A DNA stretch of 64,000 nt from Adiantum capillus-veneris (Eukaryota > Streptophyta > Polypodiopsida > Polypodiales > Pteridaceae), in assembly GCA_014529385.2 (NCBI GenBank), contig CM043952.1, positions 66,280,870-66,344,869 of the forward strand. The letters run 5' to 3'. The position numbers and the translations under genes were made by a program. The notes under the pieces are model-generated. The model had not been told where the DNA came from, searched no databases, and saw only the letters and a list, made by a program, of their open reading frames with translations. Shown in pieces: positions 10,987 to 21,009 of the stretch; the stretch's first letter is position 1, and every line of letters begins with the position of its first letter.

Positions 10987-10999
10987 ACCTCTTGTAGTG
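10987..10999 (-). repeat. CACTA right terminal inverted repeat
   Basis: Reads CACTACAAGAGGT on the minus strand and is followed by the TTT target duplication at 11000-11002. Confidence 0.95.
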
Positions 11000-11002
11000 T
11001 TT

Positions 11003-12838
11003 GTTTGTGAGTTACATCCATCCGCAAGGGGGATCCTAGGTGCATGAAGATATTCCCTTTTCAGACAATTTCCTTTGTCCAATCAGAAGGGTCGAAGGAG
11101 TCGTTTTTCGATAGGGAGATCAACCTTGACTTCTCCATATTACACTTGGAGCCGGAGGCCATAGAAAACGTTTGGACAATCTCAAGAGCTCTCCTCACAA
11201 CCTGGGCCAATTCCTTCAAGAAGAGGAGCGAGACATCTGCAAATAGTTTTGCCAGGAGCTTGTCATTACCCAATAAAGCCAGCCCTTGTAGCTCCCCTCA
11301 TGCAACACTAGCTTTGGGTATCGTGATGAGAGGATGCAATTCGATGGAAGTAAGCAAGGGAGCCAAGGGGCATCCCTGCTTAATAGACCTTTTGACCTCG
11401 AAGGAGCCCAAAACTCTGTCATTAAACATGAGCTCTAACTGGCCCCTAGTGCCCAATGTGCAAATGAGGCGACATAGTCAAGGCCCGAAGCCTAGAGCTT
11501 CCATGACATCTTCTATACATGACCATGGTATTCTGTGATAAGATTTTTCAAGGTGTCAATCTGTAGCAAAATTCACTCTTGCTTGGTGAAGGCCACGTAT
11601 TTGATGCCGACCATTGCTGCCAAGATGTTGTTATAAATGGATCTTCCTTTAACGAACCCATGCTGATGGGCAGAGATGATCTTGTTTAGGGGTGGGCTAG
11701 TCTGAGGGCGATTTCCTTGGCAACAATTTTGTAATCTACTGACATCATAGTAATAGGTTTCTAGTGCTTCAATTTGAGAGCAGCAAAACTATTTGGGGAT
11801 GGGTTTGATGACCCCTTTCTTCACACTTGTATCCACCAACGAACCTTCAGTAATGGATTTGTTATCCAATCGTGTGACTGGGACCTTGAGATCATCCCAG
11901 AATTCTTTCAATAATTTAGTCGTCAACCCATCCCAACCGGGGGACTTTTCCTTTCCAAGAGCTTCCAATTCTAGTGAACATTCCAATTCTAGTGAACATT
12001 CCAATTCTAGTGAACATTCATCTTCGGACAATACCACTTCCATGGGGTTGGCTTCCGATTGGGGAACCTTTTTCTCAACACTCTCAAGAAAAGTCGCTCT
12101 ACCTTCATCCACTTCCTAGGACCGGGTCTTTGGCGAGCCAATAATCTATCTTAGATAATTCGGCATTAGGCTAGCCATCTCATCTTTATTCTGAGTTGCA
12201 TTCCCATTCTCATTATAGAGTGAGTGGATGTGGTCCTGCTCATCTTGACTTTTAAAGCCCTAAAAAAATGTTCTTGATTAGAGGTTTCCAATTGTAGGAA
12301 GGCCTCCCTGGAGAGAAATCTCACTTTCTTGATCTCCTCAAGATGTTCTTTAGCCAGGTTAGGTTTGGCTTTTAGCCACCGCTTGTGCTCATCCTCGATA
12401 GCTAGCCCAATAGCCTTTCTTAAGTTTAGTCAAGCCACCTCAGCTGTGAGATGCTTGTGGTGCACCTCACTGTCTTGTTTAATCCGGGGGTGAGATATTT
12501 TGATCGCTTTTTGAAAGCTTCAAGCGAATAGATCACAAGAATTAGGTTTATTGAGATCCACATCTTTCTTGAGTTTACCCAATGCTTTTTTGGTGAGGCT
12601 TTTAAAAAGACGGTCTTTGAACAGGCATGCCCCTGTTATAAGAATCTTTTTCTCACATTTCGGGGCCTGCCCCTCCCCTTCAGCTATCTTGAGTTTAATG
12701 TGTAAAGGCATGTCATCCGATAGGATTTTTGTTGAGATCACCTTCATCTCTAGCAGCAGCGGGATCCAGTTAGCTTGGTGAGAGCAATAGCATATGTCAA
12801 GCCTAGACGCAGTGTGAGCATACTGGAGACTTGTGTAG
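11003..12838 (-). pseudogene. L1 ORF2 reverse transcriptase region, decayed
   Basis: Minus-strand LINE RT in several frames. Reading 5' to 3' on the minus strand: GKEKSPGWDGLT (near 11930, start of the RT core), RSIKQGCPLAPLL (near 11370), then AKLFADVSLLF (near 11245), where the catalytic A-D-D motif has become A-D-V. The parallel position in L2 still reads ADDSLLF. The upstream linker (12520-12747) also matches L2. The segment ends at about 12838 with an abrupt change to gypsy RT sequence, so the endonuclease and ORF1 are absent. Confidence 0.87.
11967..12020 (-). repeat. 18-bp unit repeated three times inside L1 RT
   Basis: AATTCTAGTGAACATTCC occurs three times in tandem, encoding CSLELE repeats on the minus strand. 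The L2 copy at about 52530 has a single unit, so this is an in-frame expansion private to L1. Confidence 0.93.
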
Positions 12839-15210
12839 GTACTCGGGCTACAATCAAATCACAATTGCACTAGAGGACCAAGCTAAAACAACTTTTATAA
12901 CCGAATTTGGAGTGTTCGCATTTTGTGTTATGGCTTTTGGCTTAACCAATGCCCCTACTACCTTCCAAAGATTAATAAAAACTGCTTTTAGAGAATATTT
13001 GAGGGAGTTTTGCGAAGCTTTCTTAGATGACCTTTGTGTTTATTCCTCTTGGAAGAACTATCATGTTTACGAAAAGTGTTTGAGAAGTGCAGGTTGTATT
13101 AAATCTTCTTAAACCCTTCAAATGCCAATTTTGGGTTAAACATGGAGTCATTTTAGCACATATAGTTTCCAAAAATGGAATTTCCACCGATGAGAGAAAA
13201 ATTAAATCCATTTCCAATTTGCCATCATCTACAAACTATGAAGGAGTTCAAAGGTTCATGGGCCATGTTGGTTATTACTGCCGGTTTATTTTAAACTTTG
13301 CCGAGATAGCTCGCCCATTGTACAAATTTATTATTGAGTGCCACTGGACAGCGGAGTGTAACCGTGCTTATGAGTTATTAAAAAAGGACTTGACAACAAA
13401 ATTAAAGCCATTTCCAATTTTACTATGAAGGAGATCAAAGGTTCATGGGCCATGTTGGTTATTATCGCCGGTTTATTTTAAACTTTGTCGAGATAGCTCG
13501 CCCATTGTACAAATTTATTATTGAGTTGCACTGGACAACGGAGTGTAACCATGTTTATGGGTTATTAAAAAAGGCCTTGATAAGTGCTCCCAATCTACGA
13601 GTGCCTGATTGGAATGTAAATTTCCATGTGATAATTGATGCATCAAACTTTGCTATTGGGTGTATTCTAGCTCAACCAGGAGAACATAAATTGGACTACC
13701 CCATTAGCTTTTGCAAGTCGTAAATTGAATGATGCTGGGAGGAACTACACCACTACAGAGCGGGAAGGTCTAGCTATGATTTACGCAATAAAGAAATTTT
13801 GCTACTGCTTTCTTGTCAACAAGTTTGTTTTCTATGTTGATCATCAAGCGTTGTTGTATCTAACGAATAAACCTTATTCCACGAGAAGAATTACATGATG
13901 GTTGTTAATTCTTCTTGAGTTTGATTTTACTGTTGTGGTGAGACTTGGTAAAAGACATGTAATGGTGGATCATTTGTCTCACATGCCCAATGGTGAATCC
14001 CCTACTAGAATCGATGATGAATTGCACAATACTTCCTTGTTCCTAGTCGAGACCATGCCTGAATGGAGTGAGAAGATTGTGAATTTTCTAGTTAACGGTT
14101 CTCCACCCAAAGAGCTTCGTAAGGATATAGCTTGAAAACTATTAAAGGAATGTGAACCTTATTCGTCTCTACAAGCTAGGGAAGGACAATATTTTTAGAC
14201 GTCATGCTCATGAGGATGAGTATTTTTATATAATACTCCAAGAAGCCCACATGGGTATAGCCGAAGGACATTTCACAGGGGAACTAACTACTAGAAAGGT
14301 GTTGCAATCAGGCTATTAGTGACCTTACATCCTAATAAAGTGACTCAACCATTTGAAAAGTGGGGTTTAGACTTTGTAGGCCCAATTAGATGGCAACTCG
14401 TAACACTCAATCTTGATATACTATTGTTTCCATTGACTATGTGACAAAGTGGGTGGAAGCTAGGGCAACACGCAAGGCTGATGCAAGGTCAACCGCCAAG
14501 TTTCTCTTTGAGAACATTATTACAAGATTTGGTTGTCCCTTTGAGATTGTGAGTGACAATGGTACTCATTTTATAAATGGAGTGATAAAGGAACTCATGA
14601 CAAACTTCATGATAGCCCACCATAAGTCTACACCTTATTATCCACAAGCAAATGGCCAAGCTGAGAGCACTAACAAGACTTTGATTTCTATCTTGACCAA
14701 AATAGTGGAAGCTTATCGCACAGATTGGGATTTGAAGTTGACATCGGCTCTATGGGCTTATTGTACTACTTACAAAGTGGCTAATAATTGTACACCATTC
14801 AAAATGGTATATGGCCAAGAAGCAGTTATGCCATGGGAGTTTGAAATTCCTAGCCTGCGGCGGGTAGCTTCACAAGAAGGTTGGGATGGTAAGCCTTTAG
14901 TTGAGCGCTTGTATATCATCTAGAGGTTGGATGAAGAAAGAAAATTGGTTGTGCAAAATGCACTTGTGGAGAAAGATAGGAGAAAGAAATGGTTTAACCG
15001 TCATTTAAAGAACAAGGATATCAAGGTTGCGGATCAAGTCCTTATGTATGGAGTGCATAACAAGAAGAAAAAGTTGAAATATGCTTGAAAAGGACCATAA
15101 AGAGTATGAAAAATCACCCCACAAGGTACCATTCGTGTGGAAACTCTTGATGGAGTTGAAACCATTGGATTCCTCAATGGGAGTAAATTTAAAATTACTA
15201 TGATCCTTTA
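12839..15210 (+). pseudogene. Element C pol: RT, RNase H, integrase (decayed)
   Basis: RT motifs GYNQI, MAFGLTNAPTTFQ and AFLDDLCVYSS (catalytic DD intact) lie at 12845-13060. The connection domain MGHVGYYCRFI appears twice through a local duplication. RNase H follows: HVIIDASNFAIG near 13630, TEREGLAMIYA near 13755 and YVDHQALLYL near 13835. Integrase shows FEKWGLDFVGPI (near 14356), SDNGTHF (near 14560) and QANGQAEST (near 14650), so D, D and E are present. However, the N-terminal HHCC zinc finger is deleted: the sequence jumps at about 14320 from the segment ending VLQSGY to the linker before the catalytic core. Frameshifts near 13120, 13400 and 13720 and stops near 14135, 14923 and 15090 make it non-functional. 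Confidence 0.88.
13199..13590 (+). repeat. ~200-bp tandem duplication in the RT/RNase H connection of element C
   Basis: The segment starting AAAATTAAATCCATTTCCAA (13199) is repeated from about 13399 (AAAATTAAAGCCATTTCCAA) through GTTCATGGGCCATGTTGG and CCACTGGAC or GCACTGGAC to AAAAAAGG. Copy 2 lacks about 19 bp (GCCATCATCTACAAAC region) and differs at several other positions, so the duplication is not recent. It breaks the frame. Confidence 0.9.
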
Positions 15211-15384
15211 AGCCAAGAGGAGCTATGTGTCCTCCATAAAACAAAGGCAGTCAAGGCACAAGTAGAATTAAAAAAGATACAAGCTCAAGTTGAGGCTAAG
15301 GAGCGATAACAACATATTAGATGCCAACGAGAGGCTAACCTTGGAGTTACACATGCATTTCACATTGAAACAAAAGATGATTGT

Positions 15385-15789
15385 TTGGACTCTAACACAC
15401 CTCCACAATACCATATTGAGTTAAATAGCACCTATGGAAAAGTGCTATATAACGCCTTATTGGACACGTGTGCTGCTAAATATAATCTGCTATTGTATGA
15501 AGTGTGGTGTCAATTAGGAAAACCATCTCTAACTGAGAGTAATATCCAAGTCAAGGGTATCAACAAGAAAAAAACTATGGGTTTTGGAATTTGGCACACT
15601 TCTGTCAATTATGACAATGGGGTTGTAGCTCAAGACTTTTTGGTCATGCCTGTCGGGACTATGGAAGGCAATATAAACCTAGGATGCACGTGGATGATAG
15701 CCACCAAATGCACTATTGATTGGGGGAATGGGAGTGTCACAACACAAAAACCAACTCTTAGCCCTGCCACTCAAGCGATAGTCCCTTAA
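15385..15789 (+). CDS. Retropepsin-like ORF downstream of integrase (element C)
   Basis: A 134-codon open frame with the layout of a retroviral-type aspartic protease: hydrophobic strand plus ALLDTCAAKYNLL in the position of the active-site loop (D-T/S-G-A; here D-T-C-A), a flap-like central region, DFLVMPVG, and NLGCTWM in the position usually occupied by ILGxxWL. In gypsy elements the protease normally precedes RT; here it lies about 175 bp after the integrase frame ends. The replacement of the active-site glycine by cysteine makes proteolysis unlikely. It may be a captured or rearranged protease, or an extra 3' gene. An ATG lies at the start, but the homologous region may begin slightly upstream. 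Confidence 0.6.
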   Translation: MDSNTPPQYHIELNSTYGKVLYNALLDTCAAKYNLLLYEVWCQLGKPSLTESNIQVKGINKKKTMGFGIWHTSVNYDNGVVAQDFLVMPVGTMEGNINLGCTWMIATKCTIDWGNGSVTTQKPTLSPATQAIVP

Positions 15790-16043
15790 ATATCACCTCC
15801 TGAGAAAATACAACCCAAAACAGTGCATGTCCAAGAGGTTGAACCATATGTAACTATAGCCCAACTCTCTAGAGCTTCAACTTTTGTAGCTGAAACAAAG
15901 CTTGAGATACACAAAACTCATCATATATAACAAAGATAACATACAAATGGGTCCCGAAAGCTTCTTTAGCGACCATTTTTGATGCTAAAAAATAGGAGCC
16001 TTGTAAGAGACACCCTACTCGCTCCAAGAAATGTAAGAAAACA
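15790..16043 (+). other. Spacer between the two 3' ORFs of element C
   Basis: After the TAA of the protease-like ORF the same style of coding-like sequence continues with stops (for example near 15927), so the two 3' ORFs may once have formed one reading unit. No independent feature seen. Confidence 0.4.
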
Positions 16044-16586
16044 TTGCGTTGGATTCCTAAACAACTATTGGAAGCCCAAGGCTACTATGAAGGTAATGAT
16101 GAAATATGGATGCTTAAACGTAGATTGTGTTCTCACATCTCTCCTATAGTCCCATGTGAGCCAAATCCTGTAACGATAAAGTCGATTGAAGACCGTGGAA
16201 AGGGAAAGATCACAGAATACTATACACCTGATCCGGAGCTAGTTTGGGTACGCAAGCGAGAACGACTTGTTTCACTCGGCTCAAGCATAGAAAAAACAAA
16301 GGAGGCTTCTTGCTCTTCATGTAGTTCTTCTACAAAAACACAAGCTTCTTCACAACCTCCACCTACCATTGTAAATATCCATACAAACAAGAAAGAATTT
16401 GCACCTCCTGTTGTAAGTTCACCACTTACAACAATGTTACAAGTAAAATCATGGGAGAGTACCTTACCACCCTTGCAACTAGATGAAACACCTAGGGTAG
16501 TAAAAAACTATTGGTCAAAGTCTTCACCCATAACAACTTGGAACAATTGGTTTCAAAAGGTGATGACATCATTCCAAAAGGTATGA
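16044..16586 (+). CDS. Unknown 3' ORF of element C
   Basis: A 180-codon open frame beginning MRWIPKQLLEAQGYY. The first 80 residues are mixed and contain basic patches (LKRRLCSH, RKRERLV). Residues about 90-115 are Ser/Thr-rich low complexity (SCSSCSSSTKTQASSQPPP), and the end has two amphipathic stretches with repeated FQKV. No family recognised, no signal peptide and no membrane segment, so an envelope-like role is not supported. It lies just before the polypurine tract, as do 3' accessory ORFs of some plant gypsy elements. Confidence 0.45.
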   Translation: MRWIPKQLLEAQGYYEGNDEIWMLKRRLCSHISPIVPCEPNPVTIKSIEDRGKGKITEYYTPDPELVWVRKRERLVSLGSSIEKTKEASCSSCSSSTKTQASSQPPPTIVNIHTNKKEFAPPVVSSPLTTMLQVKSWESTLPPLQLDETPRVVKNYWSKSSPITTWNNWFQKVMTSFQKV

Positions 16587-16593
16587 TCTACCC

Positions 16594-16607
16594 AAGGAAG
16601 GGGGGAG
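16594..16607 (+). promoter_or_regulatory. Polypurine tract of element C
   Basis: AAGGAAGGGGGGAG immediately before TGTTTACTG, the probable start of the 3' LTR. Such tracts prime plus-strand DNA synthesis. Confidence 0.75.
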
Positions 16608-17370
16608 TGTTTACTGAAATCCATCATTCACTTTCTCCCCTCTTAAACTTCCTCCCTGACCTCTCAATCTCCCAATCTTAGGGAATGTATATAATAGCCC
16701 TATACTCAAGAAAACAAAAATAAAAAAGTAAAAGAGCAATAGCCACCGAAAAAAATCATTTTCTAGAAATTCATAATAACACATTATGCACAAGGACACA
16801 ACCTTTTGACACGACCCTTATAATATTTGCATACTAACATACATCTATCTGTGTGTACAGATATGGCTAGAGTCATCCACTCCGACCTTGGGTGAGAGGT
16901 ACCCTCTTTACTTTTCACAATTGTTTCACATAGTCTACCTCGTGCTTTCCCGTGAATGGGATTTGGTTGATACTCTAGCGTGCGAGAGGAATTTTGAGGA
17001 ATTAGAATGGATGATATGTCTCTTGACCACAACTGATCTCTACTTAGTAGAGAACGTATCTTCAATTGCACAAGTTTACCCCTTTTGACCAAGATGACTA
17101 GGGGTTTAGACTTAGGGCTACTCGCCCATCTCTTCAATGTTGTGTTCGCTTCACCCTCTAGGGGGGTGCAAATAATTACATTAGGGTTCTTTATGTTGTT
17201 TTGATTGTGTTCAATAAAGGTTGGTGCCTCTTCCCACTAATGTGCCTCCTAAAGGTATTCCTTGTGTTTTCTAGTGTGTATAGGAACGCGTTGAAGTAGT
17301 TGCAATTTTGAACTTACTGGAATATTTGTCTTGTCCACTCTTCAAATTGAGCACAATTGTCAACCCGAAC
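16608..17370 (+). repeat. 3' LTR of element C (end uncertain)
   Basis: Begins TGTTTACTGAAATCC after the polypurine tract and holds a TATA-like TATATAATAGCCC near 16687. Because no second copy exists in the window, the right boundary cannot be placed; a CA dinucleotide near 17370 is only one candidate. No gene is seen here. Confidence 0.5.
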
Positions 17371-18505
17371 AGGTGTTTCTTGTCCATTATCATTGCCTCC
17401 TATTGTTTTTTTTAGCATCCATGATTGTCTGCTTTAACTATGATTGGTAGCATAATATTCAACATATTTTCTTAGTATTAAACATTAGATTCAATATAAT
17501 TTTATGCCATAGACCCTTGTCTAGGTTTATGAATCAAGCAGTTTGACTAAGCTAGTTTGACCAAGATAGGTGTTAGAGATCTTCTCTTAATACCATGGAA
17601 AATGCCTTCCTAATTGTCAAAGATTACTTTTAGTTCTTAATCCGATTCAAATAGCATTGTGTGCAATGTACTAGTGCTTTCTAGTGGGCTTAATCCCTAT
17701 TGACCTTTAGTTTAACTATTATAAAGGGAATCTACTATTGTGATGAGCCTGGGAGGGTAACAGTGTCAATATGACCCCCCAAAGTTACAAAATTGAAAGG
17801 CATGAAAAAAAGAAAAAAAGAAAAAAAAAACAAAAGTGCATAGAATGTAAAATCTTAATTTGGTACTTCACTCACATGTATTGCCTATGGTACTAGAGCC
17901 CTAGAGGTTCCCAGTGTGGGCGCTTTTCCTTGAGAAGCAAAAAGCCCAAGGCATAGAAAATAAGCACACGCATCAAATTGAATCAATGTGAAAAAACTTT
18001 GGGGGGTCAAACAAAGGGAATAATTCAGGTGATGATTTCATAAGCAATTCCTTTTATCGTAGCTTAACTAGAAGGTCTTCTAGGTATAGCGTTTAGTCAG
18101 CCCTTGAACATGAAATACTTTGCTCTCGCAATTAAATAGCTTAATTGACCAGAGAGAATTTGAGAAGCTTGCCCATGGTATCAATAATTGACCTCTAGTA
18201 CCTCTCGACCATTAAATTAGCAACCCCAGACTTGTTTATTTTTTGACCTTTACAACTGCTTATGCGTTTCATTATATTATAGTTTAATGTTTTATTGCTA
18301 ACAAATTGTTTCATATTCTATGACCAATCTTTTGTGCCTACTTACTGCATATGCTTTTTAATTGTCTATGAGAATGCAATTACTGTGCCATTTTTGGTTA
18401 ATTTTTTAGTGTTTTAAGAAGAATAAGGATATTCAATCTTAGATGCTCTTCCACCTCGACGAACGGTCTTCATCTCAATAGCTTCCAAGGACGGAATCTA
18501 CATTA
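17371..18505 (+). other. Non-coding 3' region of another LTR element
   Basis: No protein-family match in any frame. It contains an A-rich stretch (17800-17835) and a perfect 15-bp inverted repeat (17772-17786 and 17995-18009). It ends in a second polypurine tract, so it is best read as a long 3' untranslated spacer of a gypsy element whose coding part is gone. Confidence 0.45.
17772..18009. repeat. 15-bp perfect inverted repeat enclosing ~208 bp
   Basis: TGACCCCCCAAAGTT at 17772-17786 is the exact reverse complement of AACTTTGGGGGGTCA at 17995-18009. The enclosed DNA is A-rich. No flanking target duplication was found. Confidence 0.85.
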
Positions 18506-18708
18506 GGAAGGGGGGCATGTTCACCCTTACACACACCCTATCACCTTCAACAGATGCCTTATGACTTATTTGACTCATTGACTGGGCTTGCCGGTCCAAT
18601 AGGTGTGTAGATGATCGCTGATGAGAGGAGCACTACTTATCTTATTTTTATAGTATTTTTGCAACGACCGGCCATTGTGGGCATCCATGTGTGAATGGGT
18701 CAGACTCT

Positions 18709-18715
18709 TATAAAA
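18709..18715 (+). promoter_or_regulatory. TATA box in LTR fragment
   Basis: TATAAAA in the context CTCTTATAAAAGGTC; plausible core promoter of the LTR at 18518. Confidence 0.5.
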
Positions 18716-18820
18716 GGTCTATTTTGACCTAAAATCCTCATTCTTTGAGGTGCAAGCTAAGAAGTGCTCTTGCTCTACCTCTATCTTCTGCTCCTTTGTA
18801 TGTATGTATGTGTGTGTATG

Positions 18821-18823
<3 letters not shown>

Positions 18824-18899
<76 letters not shown>
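18824..18899. repeat. (GA)n microsatellite, ~76 bp
   Basis: Uninterrupted GA run inside the LTR fragment, about 110 bp downstream of its TATA box. Confidence 0.97.
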
Positions 18900-18901
<2 letters not shown>

Positions 18902-19443
18902 ATTGCAGTCGCATCGGCGGCGATGAGGCGGTTGAGCGCAATGGCGGCGACGGTGGCTCCTTCTTCTTCGTGGCACAAGATCCTTCACGACGGAAGCATT
19001 AAGCAAAGAGTGACACATTGTTGCCCCTTTGAGCTTGCTAAGACTGTCTACTTGTGTGCTTGCAGCCATTCGTGGCTCACACACGGTGTTTTGGCAAGTT
19101 CCTAGTCTCCGACACATGCGGCAAAGCACACACTTGCATGATGACACAGACTAAACCATTAGCTAGTGATGATATACTCATTTGGATTCAGAAACAGTAC
19201 ACATGATGGTTTATCCTAGGGTTGGCTTATATCTACACTAGAGGCACAAGGATTTTATAGAGGATATAGGGTTCATGGACCACATACCATAGCACATCCT
19301 CATAGATCTCCTAAACTTTGTTTGACCAGAACCATGCTACAGAGATCTAGAAAATGTTCATGAACTATAGAGAGGCCTGCCCATGATGATGCTGACACAA
19401 GCTAGACATTCATGACCACAGGTGAGGCAAGCTTGACCTACAT

Positions 19444-20249
19444 TGTCATAAAATCTAATAGCTAATCAACCCAAATGATTTTATCATATTAAATTGATCA
19501 TTGAATGTGGGAGAATAGAAAAGAACAAGGGTTAGAATATAGACATTTGCTTATGGGTCTATCTCAACACGGGGCCAATGGTAAAGGGGTCCAAATGAGA
19601 GATGATCTATCAAAGAGAAAGGCTAGATAATGGAGCTAAAATGCTTGAGGTGGGAAGCCGGCCCAAGCTTGAGGTGCTTGTTGTGCTTGCTCACTAAGAT
19701 TCCTGAGGGGGGTACTGTGTTCAATGTCAATGCATATCCCTACACAAGGGGGAGCGAGCCCTCATTCTAAGGTTCTTGAGGTGCTTAATGAATAAGGTGC
19801 TAAGGTGATGCATGAATAAGGTGCTTGAGGGGGGTAATGTGTTCAAAGTCAATGCATATCCCTACACAAGGGTGGGGCGAGCCCTCATTCTAGGGGCTAG
19901 AGAGAGAGAACATACACCCTCACACAAGGCAAGCTTGGTACAAAGAAAGAAAATTGAACACTTGTCACGCTCCTCCTCATGTTGCCCTCATAGTGTACCT
20001 AAAGCCTATTGGTTAGCCTCCCAAGGGTTCCAATGCTAATTTAGCTGATTTAATTAAATGTCTTTGCATTTATCAAGTCCTATCTCTCAAAGGGGAAAGG
20101 GGGACACTTGTCCCAAGACTATCCTTGTTTCTTGATATGCACTAAGCCTCTAATTGGCCACGCTTGAGGAGGTCTAATCATATGCAAGATAATTCTAGAA
20201 GAGGGGGTCAACCAAAGCAAGGAAGGGGGTTGCTTAGGGGGTATACTCT

Positions 20250-20316
<67 letters not shown>

Positions 20317-20996
20317 TGTGTGAATTGCAAAGTATAAGAGCTCCATCTCCTTCTCCAAGCTAGTAGGGAAGTTGAGAGACTACACTAACACTCCTGGCTA
20401 TGGAATTCAAATCCAACCAAGAGCCATGCTTCAATGCTTAAGCTTGTCATCTTCTCCATCTTCATTACTATGCTATTATGTATGCTAGCAAGAAGAGTGA
20501 TGATACGTGAGAAACTACTTCTTTTTCCTGTGAATGTTTCTTCTTACGCTTCCCTACCCCCATCCCCTGCTAGCTCTATCCACCTTTGAAGGTGTTTGAG
20601 GCCTTGGGATTGAGGTTGGGGATAGTTAATGCTCTTTACAAAGTCTATCTTATGTGCATGATGAATGAAGCTTTCCATCTTCATTGCATCACCTAGGTCA
20701 CAAAGAGCACAAAGATTGTATTGTACCAAGTATCTCTTGATGGGACAACTTATAATGCAAAAGCCTACTGGAGGGGGGACTCGCTCCACATAAATTTGGT
20801 CCTCAACTATTGTCAAGCTCTCTAAAATCTCTCTCTTGCGAAAGTATTGTTCATGCCAAGTTAATTAAGTACTATGGTTATAATGCTACCATCAATTAAG
20901 TTCACCCTCTATGTTCTCAAAGTAGTCTCACAAAAATGTTCTCTCTAATTCTCTTAATTCCGCTATTCTCAAAGTACATAGGCCATTTCCATTACA
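19444..20996 (+). repeat. 5' LTR of A1
   Basis: Begins TGTCATAAAATC and ends CCATTTCCATTACA, directly before the primer site. The same termini (or their complement) bound the other family A LTRs at 26176, 27002-28593, 29490/39735 and 45065-46545. It contains a TC microsatellite at about 20253-20314. It holds promoter and polyadenylation signals by analogy, not pinpointed here. Confidence 0.93.
20253..20314. repeat. (TC)n microsatellite in A1 5' LTR
   Basis: About 60 bp of TC; the corresponding position of the A3 LTRs carries the same tract, so it belongs to this LTR family. Confidence 0.97.
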
Positions 20997-20997
20997 T

Positions 20998-21009
20998 TGG
21001 TATCAGAGC
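20998..21009 (+). promoter_or_regulatory. Primer binding site of A1
   Basis: TGGTATCAGAGC, two bases after the LTR end; the classical plant site complementary to the 3' end of initiator methionine tRNA. Confidence 0.95.

Larger units (their letters stand above)
4264..10999 (+). mobile_element. CACTA (En/Spm-type) DNA transposon K, 6,736 bp
   Basis: A complete element by its ends. The left terminus reads CACTATAAGAGGT; the right terminus, read on the minus strand, is CACTACAAGAGGT, giving a 13-bp terminal inverted repeat with one mismatch. It is flanked by TTT on both sides (4261-4263 and 11000-11002), the 3-bp target duplication expected for CACTA elements. Removing the element and one TTT yields a LINE sequence matching the uninterrupted copy near 51560-51575. 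Inside are subterminal repeats at both ends, microsatellites, a tRNA-like tandem repeat, and a decayed TNP2-type transposase gene on the plus strand. Confidence 0.96.
2640..12838 (-). mobile_element. LINE retrotransposon copy L1, split by CACTA element K
   Basis: This is a non-LTR retrotransposon on the minus strand, present as two arms: 2640-4263 (3' half) and 11000-12838 (RT part). Both arms align phrase by phrase with the second LINE copy at 50139-53330, where they are contiguous. The 5' part (ORF1 and endonuclease) is missing because the sequence switches at about 12838 to gypsy pol DNA. Frameshifts and stops are frequent, so it is dead. The left limit is approximate; no clear poly(A)-derived T run or target duplication is visible there. 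Confidence 0.88.
12839..16607 (+). mobile_element. Gypsy element C, 5'-truncated internal region
   Basis: Ty3/gypsy pol on the plus strand starting in the middle of RT and running through RNase H, integrase, a protease-like ORF and a further 3' ORF to a polypurine tract at 16594-16607. The 5' LTR, gag and RT N-terminus are missing; the left end abuts L1. The order RT-RNase H-integrase identifies Ty3/gypsy rather than copia. No second (archaeal-type) RNase H and no chromodomain are seen, which separates it from elements A and B. Confidence 0.85.
18506..19443 (+). repeat. Polypurine tract and LTR fragment of a further element
   Basis: AGGAAGGGGGGCA (about 18505-18517) precedes TGTTCACCC at 18518, mirroring the tract-to-LTR junction of element C but with different flanks. 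A TATA box (TATAAAA, 18709-18715) lies about 190 bp into the LTR, as expected for U3. The LTR carries a long GA microsatellite and is cut at 19444 by the 5' LTR of A1. No reading frame of note. Confidence 0.6.

Noticed and set aside
16044-16586. Envelope-like gene
   Set aside because: No signal peptide or transmembrane segment is visible.
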